A stretch of DNA of 64,000 bases from Nonomuraea indica (GTDB taxonomy: Bacteria; Actinomycetota; Actinomycetes; Streptosporangiales; Streptosporangiaceae), in assembly GCF_002850745.1 (NCBI RefSeq), contig NZ_KZ559468.1:242208-306207 (forward strand), given 5' to 3'. The notes under the pieces are model-generated. The model saw nothing but the letters and a program-made list of their open reading frames with translations. It was not told the origin of the DNA and ran no database searches. The translations under genes were made by a program, and so were the position numbers. The first letter of the stretch is position 1; every line of letters begins with the position of its first letter. This document shows, in pieces, positions 25,959 to 34,072 of this stretch.

Positions 25959-26612
25959 TCAGAGCCCTCGGATGCGGCGGCCGGTGATCTGGTGGGGGAC
26001 GAGGCGGATGTACAGCTCGCGCTCGCCGCCCGCCCACGGTGAGACGCCCGCGCCGCTCACCTGCCGCAGCTCCTCCGGCGGCACGTGGTGCGCGGGCCCC
26101 TGCACGAGGACGCTCCAGCCCTCCCGCCGGGCCTCGTCGATCTGGTCCACCTCGAAACCGATCTTGATCTCGACGCCCTCCAGCCCCGTGCGCAGGCTCT
26201 GGTCCATGGGCCCGCCGTAGGCGGTGCGGAAGACGATCGCGCCCTCGTGCAGCTTGTAGTTGACCGGCAGCACGGTCGGCCCCTGCGGACCGCCGAATGC
26301 CACCCGCCCGATGCCGCCGGGCGCGATGAGGCGCAGGCACTCCTCAGGCCGCAGCGCCTGCAGCTGGGGACCCGCCTGGGCGGGGCCCACGCCCGGCGGC
26401 CGGTCCACGCCGCCGCCGAGCAGGTCCTCCACAGTGATCTGGAGGGCGTCGGCCAGGCGGCTCAGGGCGCTGGTGCCGATGGTGTCGGGATGCTCCTCCA
26501 GGTACTTGACGTACCCGGGCGCCATGGCGGCGCGCTCGGCGAGCTGTTCGCGGGTCAGGCCGAGCCGTTCGCGGTGGTGGATGATGCGACGTCCGAGGTC
26601 GCCGGTGGACAT
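25959..26612 (-). other. XRE plus pyridoxamine-oxidase-like module, possible internal start
   Basis: The 217-residue module beginning at ATG 26612 has a full XRE domain (RRIIHHRERLGLTREQLAERAAMAPGYVKYLEEH) and a split-barrel domain (ECLRLIAPGGIGRVAFGG, VLPVNYKL, GWSVLVQGPAHHV, SPWAGGERELYIRL, ITGRRIRGL). AGGGGGGACGACC precedes the ATG, a usable ribosome site. It may be made as a free protein in addition to, or instead of, the fusion. Confidence 0.6.
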
Positions 26613-28943
26613 GGTCGTCCCCCCTTGCTGGCTGGCGAAGGTGCGGCGGGCGCCGCGCGCGAGCGTGACGCCGTTGACGCGGGTCTTCTCGTGGTCCGCG
26701 TCGATGAAGTAACGGATGCCGCGGAACCGGATCGGCAGGGAGAGGGGGGACAGCTCGTCGGGCAGCAGCGGATCGAGGTGGAGCCCGTCACGGCGCAGGT
26801 GCAGCCCCAGGTAGCAGCGCTGGATCAGGTCGAGGGTGCCGCCCATGGCGCCTAGGTGGACGCCCTCGGCGGTGGTGCCGCCCTGCACGTCCTCGATGTC
26901 GCTGGCCAGCGCCTCGGCGAAGAACGTCCACGAGCGCGCCCGGTCCGACCGGGTGAGGACCCAGGCGTGCACCACGGCGCTGAGCGTGGAGCCGTGGCTC
27001 GTGCGGTCGAGGTAGTAGTGGATCGTCCGGGGGATCAGCTCCGGCCCGGCGGGGTAGCCGAGCCGGTGCAGCAGGCCCAGCAGCTCGTCCGCGCTCAGCA
27101 GGTAGAAGAGCATGAGCGTGTCGGCCTGCTTCGACGCCTTGTAGCGGTTGACGTCGTCGCCCTCCGCCTCCAGCACCCGGTCCAGGCGGCGCACCCCCCG
27201 GTACCTGTCCCAGTCGAGCTCCGCCAGCCCGGCGTAGCCGCCGAACTGGCTGATCACGCCGTCGTGGAAGTCGACCCGCATCCGCCGGGTGATGTCGAGC
27301 CAGCGTTCCGGCTCGCCCTCCGCCACCGGCAGCTCCGGGTGGAGCTCCAGGGTGTCGAGGGCGCGCAGCAGCAGCCACACGGTCATGACGTTGGTGTAGG
27401 CGTTGTTGGCCAGGCCTGGGGCGGCGGCTCCGGGAAGGTTCTCGTGATACTCGTCGGGGCCCATCACGCCGTGGATCTCGTACCGTCCCGACTCCTCGTA
27501 CGGCACCGCCAGCGACGCGAAGAACCGCGCGACGTCGACGAGCAGCTCGGCGCACCACGCCGGCATCGACCCGGTCGCCAGGTGGTGCTGCCACGCGTTG
27601 TAGGCGATGGCCAGCCCCACGTGCCGCTGCAGGTGCGAGCGGTCCGGCAGCCAGCGGCCCGACAGCGGGTTCAGGTGCAGCGTCTGCGTCTCCTCGCGGC
27701 CGTCGCTGCCGCTCTGCCAGGGGAACATCGCCCCGTCGAACCCGGCCGCCCGTGCCGCCGCCCTCGCCTCCGGCAGCCGCCGCCAGCGGTAGCGCAGCAG
27801 GCCGTTCGAGATCTCGGGGAAGCGCAGGTTCAGCCAGGGCAGCACGAACAGCTCGTCCCAGAACACGTGCCCCCGGTACGCCTCGCCGTGCAGCCCGCGG
27901 GCGGGCACTCCCGCGTCCAGGTCGGCCGTGTGCGGCGACAGCGTCTGCAGCAGGTGGAAGACGTGCAGATGGACGGCCTGGGCGATCTGCGCGCCGTCCA
28001 CGTCCAGCCGGCCCCGGTCCCACAGCCGCCGCCAGGCCGCCACGTGCCGTGCCAGCAGCGTGTCGAAGCCGGGCGCCAGCCGCGCCGCCCGCAGCGCCGC
28101 CGAGCACGGGTCGTGGATCGCCGGGTCACGGGACGTCACCAGCGCGACGATCTTCGTCAGCGTCGCGGGCGTCCCCTCCGCCAGGTCGAGCACGTGCTCG
28201 GCGGTGATCAGGTCAGGTTCGCGGGTCACCTCCGGCGCCCGCGCGCCGTGGTCGGTGCGGGCGGCCAGCGCGACCGTGATGCCGGAGGACCGGGTGACGG
28301 CGCTCAGCCAGGCGAGGTCGCCGGCCGTGCCCGTGTCGTGGCCGGTCAGATGGTCGCCGCGCAGGTCGTGGTAGCGGGCCACACCGTGGTTGACGACCCT
28401 GCCGTCGAGGGCCGCCCGCACGCGCAGCGGCCCGGACCAGTTCTCCGCGACGAACACGGTCTCCATGGCGGCCAGCAGCGGGTCGGCCATGGACACGAGA
28501 CGGCACTGCCGCACGCGCGTGACGCGGCCCTCCCCGTCCCGCCAGCGCAGCGACCTGACCAGCAACCCGCGCCGCATGTCCAGCTCGTGCCGGTACTCCA
28601 GCAGGCGGGCCCGCTCCGGGCTGAACCACTCGCCGCCGGCCGTGGCGAACGTCAGCGGCAGCCAGTCGGGCAGGTTGACCAGATCCTCGTTGGTCACCGT
28701 CCGGCCGGCGACCGTGGACTCCAGACGGTCGTAGCAGCCGGCGGCGTACGTGCCGGGCGTCCGCGCGCCGCCGTCGGGTGTGGCGCCGCGCGTGGCGAAG
28801 CGACCGTTGCCCAGGGTGCACAGCGCCTCCCGCAGCCCCTCGCACGCGGGGTCGTACCCGTCGTAGCGAAGCGTCCACGGGTCGGCGGCCACCTCGTGGC
28901 ACGGCGTCTCGTACGGCGTGGCGGACGCGTCGCGCGTGGTCAT
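25959..28943 (-). CDS. GH65 family sugar phosphorylase fused in frame to an XRE/pyridoxamine-oxidase-like protein
   Basis: 994 residues in one uninterrupted frame. Residues 1-777 are a full-length glycoside hydrolase 65 enzyme (trehalose, maltose or kojibiose phosphorylase type): ALCTLGNGRFATRGA near the start, general acid Glu498 in MGPDEYHEN, and the phosphate-site region TSHGSTLSAVVHAWV. It should cleave an alpha-glucoside with phosphate to beta-glucose-1-phosphate, which the adjacent HAD mutase converts to glucose-6-phosphate. Residues 778-994 duplicate the domain order of the protein at 4237-4899. No stop separates the two; GH65 proteins normally end near residue 770. ATG 26612 with AGGGGGG upstream could restart translation. 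True fusion, lost stop or sequencing error cannot be told apart here. Confidence 0.8.
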   Translation of the reverse strand: MTTRDASATPYETPCHEVAADPWTLRYDGYDPACEGLREALCTLGNGRFATRGATPDGGARTPGTYAAGCYDRLESTVAGRTVTNEDLVNLPDWLPLTFATAGGEWFSPERARLLEYRHELDMRRGLLVRSLRWRDGEGRVTRVRQCRLVSMADPLLAAMETVFVAENWSGPLRVRAALDGRVVNHGVARYHDLRGDHLTGHDTGTAGDLAWLSAVTRSSGITVALAARTDHGARAPEVTREPDLITAEHVLDLAEGTPATLTKIVALVTSRDPAIHDPCSAALRAARLAPGFDTLLARHVAAWRRLWDRGRLDVDGAQIAQAVHLHVFHLLQTLSPHTADLDAGVPARGLHGEAYRGHVFWDELFVLPWLNLRFPEISNGLLRYRWRRLPEARAAARAAGFDGAMFPWQSGSDGREETQTLHLNPLSGRWLPDRSHLQRHVGLAIAYNAWQHHLATGSMPAWCAELLVDVARFFASLAVPYEESGRYEIHGVMGPDEYHENLPGAAAPGLANNAYTNVMTVWLLLRALDTLELHPELPVAEGEPERWLDITRRMRVDFHDGVISQFGGYAGLAELDWDRYRGVRRLDRVLEAEGDDVNRYKASKQADTLMLFYLLSADELLGLLHRLGYPAGPELIPRTIHYYLDRTSHGSTLSAVVHAWVLTRSDRARSWTFFAEALASDIEDVQGGTTAEGVHLGAMGGTLDLIQRCYLGLHLRRDGLHLDPLLPDELSPLSLPIRFRGIRYFIDADHEKTRVNGVTLARGARRTFASQQGGTTMSTGDLGRRIIHHRERLGLTREQLAERAAMAPGYVKYLEEHPDTIGTSALSRLADALQITVEDLLGGGVDRPPGVGPAQAGPQLQALRPEECLRLIAPGGIGRVAFGGPQGPTVLPVNYKLHEGAIVFRTAYGGPMDQSLRTGLEGVEIKIGFEVDQIDEARREGWSVLVQGPAHHVPPEELRQVSGAGVSPWAGGERELYIRLVPHQITGRRIRGL

Positions 28944-29689
28944 GGAGGGCTCACGGGTACGCGGCCCGTGACGGGCAGCTCCGCCAGGTCGGCCACGACG
29001 ACGTCGGCACCGCGGGCGAGCATCTCCGCCGCCTGCGCGCCCGACCGGTCCACCCCGACGACCAGCCCGAACCCGCCCCGGCGGCCGGCCTCCACCCCCG
29101 GCAGCGCGTCCTCGACGACCGCCGCGTCCCCGGCCGGCACCCCGAGCCGGCGCGCCGCCTCCAGGAACAGCGCCGGGTCCGGCTTGCCCGGCAGCCCCAG
29201 CCGGGCGGCGTCGACGCCGTCGACCAGCACGTCGAACAGGTGCAGCACCCCGGCCGACGCCACCACGGCACGGCAGTGCCTGCTCGCCGACACCACCGCC
29301 GTCCGGCAGCCGCGCCGCCGCAGCTCGTGCAGCAGCGCCACGGTCGACGGGAACGCCGCCACGCCGTGCCGGCGGATCTCCTCGACGAACAGCGCGTCCT
29401 TGGCCCGCCCGAGACCGTGCACGCTCGGCGCCCCCGGCTCGTCGTCCGGCCCGCCCTCCGGCACGGTGATGCCGCGCGCGGCCAGGAACGTCCGGACCCC
29501 GTCCAGGCGGGGCCGTCCGTCCACGTGGCGCAGGTAGTCGGCGCGCACGTCGAACGGCGCCGAGCGCCCGCGCAGGAACCCGTCGAACACGTGCTTCCAC
29601 GCCGCGGCGTGCACCCGCGCCGTGTCGGTGACCACGCCGTCGGTGTCGAAGACGACGGCGCCGACCATGCCGAGATCAATGACGGTCAT
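28940..29689 (-). CDS. HAD family beta-phosphoglucomutase-like hydrolase
   Basis: 249 residues. HAD motif I is FDTDGVVTDT with nucleophile and acid/base aspartates, motif II VVSAS, and motif III/IV GKPDPALFLEAARRLG...AVVEDALPGVEAGRRGG. The cap region follows motif I as in beta-phosphoglucomutases. It likely interconverts beta-glucose-1-phosphate and glucose-6-phosphate, the product of the GH65 phosphorylase whose start overlaps its stop by 4 bp. The same pairing occurs in M. tuberculosis as Rv3400-Rv3401. ATG 29689 is used; ATG 29668 is an alternative. Tandem DevR-type boxes lie 43-78 bp upstream, shared with the divergent CBS gene. Confidence 0.87.
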   Translation of the reverse strand: MTVIDLGMVGAVVFDTDGVVTDTARVHAAAWKHVFDGFLRGRSAPFDVRADYLRHVDGRPRLDGVRTFLAARGITVPEGGPDDEPGAPSVHGLGRAKDALFVEEIRRHGVAAFPSTVALLHELRRRGCRTAVVSASRHCRAVVASAGVLHLFDVLVDGVDAARLGLPGKPDPALFLEAARRLGVPAGDAAVVEDALPGVEAGRRGGFGLVVGVDRSGAQAAEMLARGADVVVADLAELPVTGRVPVSPP

Positions 29690-29731
29690 GCGACGACGCT
29701 ACCCACAGGCCGCGGCGCCAGACATGACCGC

Positions 29732-29767
29732 GGGACCTTGGACCCGCAGGTCCGGGACGTTGGGCCG
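29732..29767. promoter_or_regulatory. Tandem DevR-type boxes between the HAD-GH65 operon and a CBS gene
   Basis: GGGACCTTGGACCC (29732) matches the perfect palindrome GGGACCTTGGTCCC at 13 of 14. GGGACGTTGGGCCG (29754) starts 22 bp later. The pair lies between divergent genes and can act on either; the CBS start is 54 bp from the second box, the HAD start 43 bp from the first. Confidence 0.65.
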
Positions 29768-29821
29768 CTGCCGCGCGACGCGGCGGTGGGGGAGCGTGGT
29801 GAGCGAAGGGGGGAGGACGCC

Positions 29822-30472
29822 ATGGCAATCGAAGTCAAGGACGTCATGGGGCGGGTCGCCATCGCCGTGTCCGAGGACGCGCCGTTCACCGAGATCGTCG
29901 CCGCGATGCGGCGCTACGCCGTCGGGGCCGTCACCGTGATCGACGCCGAACGGCGCCCGGTGGGCGTGGTCTCCGAGGCGGATCTCCTGCTCAAGGAGAG
30001 CGACCCGGTACGGCACAGCGTGTCGATGTTCGAGTCTCGCCGGCAGCGGCAGGACCACCGCAAGGCGGCGGGCGTGACGGCGGCCCAGCTCATGACCTCG
30101 CCGGCCATCACGGTCAACCCGGCGACGCCGGTCCGCGCCGCGGCGCGCACGATGCACGAGCAGCGCGTCAAGCAGCTCCCCGTCGTGGACCCGGTCACCG
30201 GGCGGATCGTCGGCACCCTGCACCAGAGGGACGTGCTCAGGGTCTTCACCCGCCCCGCCGCCGAGCTGATGGCCGACATCCGCGCCCAGCTCCCGGACGC
30301 GCGGGCGCTCAGCATCGAGATCGACCGGGGCGTCGTGACCCTGCGCGGCACGGTGGAGACGAGGTCGCAGGCCATCGCGATGACGGAGCGGCTCCGCTCG
30401 CTCGAGGGCGTCGTGGACGTCGTCGCCGACCTGACCTGCACCCGTGAGGACATCGTCGCCCCACCCCTGTGA
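29822..30472 (+). CDS. CBS-domain pair protein with C-terminal BON-like domain
   Basis: 216 residues, ATG preceded by GGGGGGAGGA. CBS 1 spans about residues 4-60 (VKDVMGRVAIAVSEDAPFTEIVAAMRRYAVGAVTVIDAERRPVGVVSEADLL), CBS 2 about 88-145 (TAAQLMTSPAITVNPATPVRAAARTMHEQRVKQLPVVD). The last about 60 residues (DARALSIEIDRGVVTLRGTVETRSQAIAMTERLRSLEGVVDVVADL) form a BON-like fold. Such proteins likely bind adenine nucleotides; the BON part may contact membranes or partner proteins. The downstream convergent gene encodes the same architecture. Tandem DevR boxes precede it. Confidence 0.87.
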   Translation: MAIEVKDVMGRVAIAVSEDAPFTEIVAAMRRYAVGAVTVIDAERRPVGVVSEADLLLKESDPVRHSVSMFESRRQRQDHRKAAGVTAAQLMTSPAITVNPATPVRAAARTMHEQRVKQLPVVDPVTGRIVGTLHQRDVLRVFTRPAAELMADIRAQLPDARALSIEIDRGVVTLRGTVETRSQAIAMTERLRSLEGVVDVVADLTCTREDIVAPPL

Positions 30473-30539
30473 CGCCGCGCCCCGCCTCCCCACCCGGGCC
30501 TCCACGCGCCGTCACGCACGGCGACAGGACGGCCGCCGG

Positions 30540-31148
30540 TCACGGCAGGAGGCGGACGCGGACGATGCCGGGCACCGTACGGGTCAGGAGGCCGGCGATC
30601 CGGTCGGCGTGCTCGTCGCGCGGCGCGCCGGGCGCTCTGCGCAGCTCCGCCACCCCTTCGCTGACCGTGACCTCCCACCCGCCGCCGGCGAGGTGGTGCT
30701 CGCGCAGCGCGGCGACGACGGCCTCGCGCAGCTCCTCGTCGGGCCTGGCGAGCATCGCGACGAGGTCGCGACGGCTCAGGATGCCCACCACCTTCTCGCC
30801 CTCCAGGACGGGGAGGCTCTTGAGGCGCTTGCCGACCATGAGGTCGATCGCCGTGGCCGCGTCGGTGACGGGCGTCACCGTCACCACGGCATGGGTCATC
30901 ACCTGCCACACCTGGCGCGGCGGCGGCTCGGCCGACGGCGCCGGGGGGCGCGCCGACGCGCGCGGGTCCGGCTCGAACTCGCCGCGCAGCAGGTCGATCT
31001 CGCTCACCATGCCGGCCAGGCGGCCGGAGTCGTCGAGGACGGGCGCGGCGGTGACGTCGTGGGCGTACAGCACCCGGATCGCCCGCCGCACCGGGTCGGC
31101 CCGGTGGACGGTGACGGGCGGGCTGCTCATGACCTCGCGGACCAGCAT
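30540..31148 (-). CDS. CBS-domain pair protein with C-terminal BON-like domain
   Basis: 202 residues; ATG 31148 is chosen because GGGAGAGAGG precedes it, although the frame extends upstream to 31244. Two CBS motifs at about residues 1-55 (MLVREVMSSPPVTVHRADPVRRAIRVLYAHDVTAAPVLDDSGRLAGMVSE) and 82-135 (QVMTHAVVTVTPVTDAATAIDLMVGKRLKSLPVLEGEKVVGILSRRDL). A shortened BON-like tail (GGGWEVTVSEGVAELRRAP...IVRVRLLP) follows. It is a paralogue of the convergent CBS gene 67 bp away. An imperfect inverted repeat lies 87 bp upstream. Confidence 0.85.
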   Translation of the reverse strand: MLVREVMSSPPVTVHRADPVRRAIRVLYAHDVTAAPVLDDSGRLAGMVSEIDLLRGEFEPDPRASARPPAPSAEPPPRQVWQVMTHAVVTVTPVTDAATAIDLMVGKRLKSLPVLEGEKVVGILSRRDLVAMLARPDEELREAVVAALREHHLAGGGWEVTVSEGVAELRRAPGAPRDEHADRIAGLLTRTVPGIVRVRLLP

Positions 31149-31234
31149 GGCATCCGGCCTCTCTCCCGGCGGCTCCCACCGAACTCCTGGCCGGGTGTCT
31201 TCCATCATCCTTCCTCGGGCGCGGCGTGAGACCT

Positions 31235-31259
31235 CGGGTACCACCTTGTATGGTGCCCG
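31235..31259 (-). promoter_or_regulatory. Inverted repeat upstream of the second CBS-BON gene
   Basis: CGGGTACCA-CCTTGTA-TGGTGCCCG, arms of 9 bp with one mismatch. It shares only the GGG...CCC edges with the DevR-type boxes, and its spacing differs, so another regulator is possible. Confidence 0.4.
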
Positions 31260-31360
31260 ACGTACCGCCGTCCGGTCGTGGGAGGGGCGGGTGAGGACGC
31301 GCCAGGGGTTGATCCGCCCCCGCGGTTAGGGGCGCACCCAAGTCCCCGATCGCCGGCCGG

Positions 31361-34072
31361 TCAGCGGAGCCGGCGCAGCAGCGGCGACGGTTGCGGGTCG
31401 CAGGGGGTGACCCTGATCCGGACGTCCACCGTGACGGCGGCGTCGGTGGTGACGATCACCGGGTTGAGATCCAGCTCGGCCACCTCCGGCAGGTCCTCCA
31501 GCAGCCTGCCGATCCGGACCACCTGCTCCGCCAGCGCCGGCACGGCGGCGGGCGCCGCGCCGCGGTAGCCGTACAGCAGGGGCGAGCAGCGCAGCTCGCG
31601 GATCATCTCGACCGCCTCGTCGGTGGTGAGCGGCGGCACCCGGAACGACTGGTCGGCCAGCAGCTCGGCCGTCACCCCGCCCATCCCCACCATGACGAGC
31701 GGCCCGAACGCCGGGTAGTTGACGCCGCCCACGATGATCTCCACCCCGGGGGGCAGCATGCGCTGGACGGTCGCGCCGGTCATCTCGGGGCCGATCCGCT
31801 CGGCCATCTCCTCGTACGCCCGGCGTACCTCCTCCGGGCTGCCCAGCCCGAGGCGTACCCCGCCCACGTCGCTCTTGTGCACCGGGCCGATCGCCTTGAC
31901 CACGGCGGGCAGTCCCATCCGGGCGGCGGCCTCGGCGGCGGCGTCGGCGCCGGTCACCTCGGCCGACTCGGCGAGGTCGACCCCGTAGCAGGCCAGCAGG
32001 CGGCCCGCGGCGGCGGGCGGCAGCCAGCCGCCCCCGGGCCGGGCGGTCAGCTCCGCGCGGACGATCTCCCGCGCGGCCGCCCGCACCTCGGTCGCCGACG
32101 CGGTGTCCGCCAGGGCGGTGGCTGCCGTCGTGGAGACGGTCGCCGGCACCCCGCCGGCCACCGTCTTCACGCCGGCGGACGCCCCGGCGGAGCGGGCGCG
32201 CCATTCGGCGTAGCGGACGGCCTGGGCGAGCGCCTCGACGGCCTGCTCGGGGTAGGCGTAGCTGGGGACGCGGCCGTCGATCAGCCCGTCGTGGCCGGTG
32301 ACGCACGCGAGCACCGGCTTGTCGGCGTCCCGGGTGGCGGCGGCGACGGCCCGGCGCGTCTCCGCCAGCCCCGACCCGAACGGCGGGGTGTAGACGACGA
32401 GCACCGCGTCCACCTCGTCGGCGACGGCCAGCGCCGACACCGCCGCGCCGATCTCGTCGGCGAGCGCGTCGGCCGTCAGGTCCACCGGGTTGCCGACGGC
32501 GGCGGCCGAGCGGGCCCGCACCAGACCGTCGGGCAGCTCGGGCACCACGAGGCCGTGCCGCTCGCAGGCGTCGGCGGCCATCGCCTCGGGTCCGCCCGAG
32601 TTGCCGACGATCGCGACCCGGCGGCCGCGCGGCAGCGGCTGCGCGGCCAGCAGGCGGGCGGTGTCGATCAGCTCGTGCACGCTGTCGAGCCGAATCACCC
32701 CGGCGGCGCGGACGAGCGCGTCCACGGCCACGTCGGGGGTGGCGGCCGCCGCGGTGTGGGAGCGCACCGCCCGGTCGCCGGCGCCCGACCTGCCGCTCTT
32801 GACGAGCAGCACCGGCTTGCGCGCGGTGACGCGCCGCGCGATGCGGGCGAACTTGCGCGGGTTGCCGAAGGACTCCAGGTAGAGGGCGATGACGTCGGTG
32901 TCCTCGTCGTCCTCCCAGTACTCCAGCAGGTCGTTGCCGCTGACGTCGGCCTTGTTCCCGACGGACACGAAGGACGACACGTCGAGCCGTTCCAGCAGCG
33001 CCGCGCCGACGGCGCCCGACTGCGACATCAGCGCGACCCGGCCGCGGGCGGGGGCGTGCGGCAGGAAGCTGGCGTTCAGCCTGGCCGCGGTGTTGACGAC
33101 GCCCAGGCAGTTGGGGCCGACCAGGCGCATCCCGGCGGAGCGGCAGACGCGCAGCAGCTCGCCCTCGGCGTCGCGCCGGCCCGCCTCGGCGAACCCCGAC
33201 GTCACCACGACCAGGCCGGCGACGTGCGCGGCGGCGCAGTCACGGGCCACCTCCAGCACGTGCTCCGGCGGCACCGCGACCACCGCGAGGTCCACCTCGC
33301 CCGGCACCTCGGCCATGGCGGGGTAGCAGGTGAGCCCCGCGACCTGGTCGGCCTTGGGGTTGACCGGATGGAGCGGCCCGGCGAAGCCGCCGTCGAGGAG
33401 GTTGCGCAGGACCCGGTGGCCGACGCCGCCCGGATCGCGGCCGGCGCCGATGACCGCCACGGACCGGGGCGCGAGCACGCGGGTCAGCGAGGCGCGGCCC
33501 GCCACGTGGTCCCGGGCCTCCACGACGGCCTGCAGCTCCGGCGTCGGGCTGGAGTCCAGGTCGACGCGGACCGTGCCGTCGCCGGTGTGGCGGGCCGTGA
33601 CGAGCCCGAGGTCCCGCAACACCCGGATCATGGTCTGGTTCTCCGGCAGCACGTCGGCGACGAGGTCGCGCACGCCGTTCGCCGCCGCGTCGATCGCGAC
33701 GTGCTCCAGCAGCAGCGTGCCGAGGCCGTTGCCCTGCACCGCGTCGTCCAGGAGGATCGCGAGGTCGGCGGTGTCCCGCCGCCCGTCCCCGTCACGGCCG
33801 TCGTCGTCACCGGTGGCCGGGATGTACTCGGCGACGGCCACGAGCTCCTCGCGCACGGTGGCCACCAGCGCGTGCCCGCGGTAGCCGGCGCCGGTGATCT
33901 CGTCCATGTAGGCGTGCGCGGTGTTGCGCCCGCCGGTGAAGAACCTGAGGTACGCCGACCGTACCGACGAGCGGTCCACCAGCGCGTGCAGGGCTTCGCG
34001 GTCGGTGGGCCGCAGCGGCCGCACGTGGGCGATGCCGCCGTCGCGCAGCAGGACGTCGTAACCGTCAGACAC
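31361..34072 (-). CDS. GNAT acetyltransferase fused to ADP-forming acyl-CoA synthetase-like protein (Pat/PatZ type)
   Basis: 903 residues from GTG 34072, which overlaps the upstream nitroreductase gene by 8 bp. Residues about 1-185 are a GNAT domain (IAHVRPLRPTDREALHALV, QGNGLGTLLLEHVA). Then come a CoA-binding Rossmann domain (VAVIGAGRDPGGVGHRVLRNLL), a succinyl-CoA-ligase-like domain with the MSQSGAVGAALL motif, and a C-terminal ATP-grasp domain (VVKAIGPVHKSDVGGVRLGL). PatZ-like relatives acetylate lysines of acyl-CoA synthetases in response to energy state; ADP-forming ligases of similar build make acyl-CoA. Which activity is kept here is uncertain. Co-translation with an Acg-type nitroreductase under a DevR-type box suggests a hypoxic role. 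Confidence 0.85.
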   Translation of the reverse strand: MSDGYDVLLRDGGIAHVRPLRPTDREALHALVDRSSVRSAYLRFFTGGRNTAHAYMDEITGAGYRGHALVATVREELVAVAEYIPATGDDDGRDGDGRRDTADLAILLDDAVQGNGLGTLLLEHVAIDAAANGVRDLVADVLPENQTMIRVLRDLGLVTARHTGDGTVRVDLDSSPTPELQAVVEARDHVAGRASLTRVLAPRSVAVIGAGRDPGGVGHRVLRNLLDGGFAGPLHPVNPKADQVAGLTCYPAMAEVPGEVDLAVVAVPPEHVLEVARDCAAAHVAGLVVVTSGFAEAGRRDAEGELLRVCRSAGMRLVGPNCLGVVNTAARLNASFLPHAPARGRVALMSQSGAVGAALLERLDVSSFVSVGNKADVSGNDLLEYWEDDEDTDVIALYLESFGNPRKFARIARRVTARKPVLLVKSGRSGAGDRAVRSHTAAAATPDVAVDALVRAAGVIRLDSVHELIDTARLLAAQPLPRGRRVAIVGNSGGPEAMAADACERHGLVVPELPDGLVRARSAAAVGNPVDLTADALADEIGAAVSALAVADEVDAVLVVYTPPFGSGLAETRRAVAAATRDADKPVLACVTGHDGLIDGRVPSYAYPEQAVEALAQAVRYAEWRARSAGASAGVKTVAGGVPATVSTTAATALADTASATEVRAAAREIVRAELTARPGGGWLPPAAAGRLLACYGVDLAESAEVTGADAAAEAAARMGLPAVVKAIGPVHKSDVGGVRLGLGSPEEVRRAYEEMAERIGPEMTGATVQRMLPPGVEIIVGGVNYPAFGPLVMVGMGGVTAELLADQSFRVPPLTTDEAVEMIRELRCSPLLYGYRGAAPAAVPALAEQVVRIGRLLEDLPEVAELDLNPVIVTTDAAVTVDVRIRVTPCDPQPSPLLRRLR

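Noticed and set aside
26856..29537. An 893-codon plus-strand frame opposite the GH65 and HAD genes
   Set aside because: Translation is compositionally biased and shows no family motif, while the minus strand encodes complete GH65 and HAD proteins.
31334..31350. CGCACCCAAGTCCCC as a further DevR-type box
   Set aside because: It lies just after the 3' end of the GNAT-ligase gene, not upstream of any gene start, and only one half matches.
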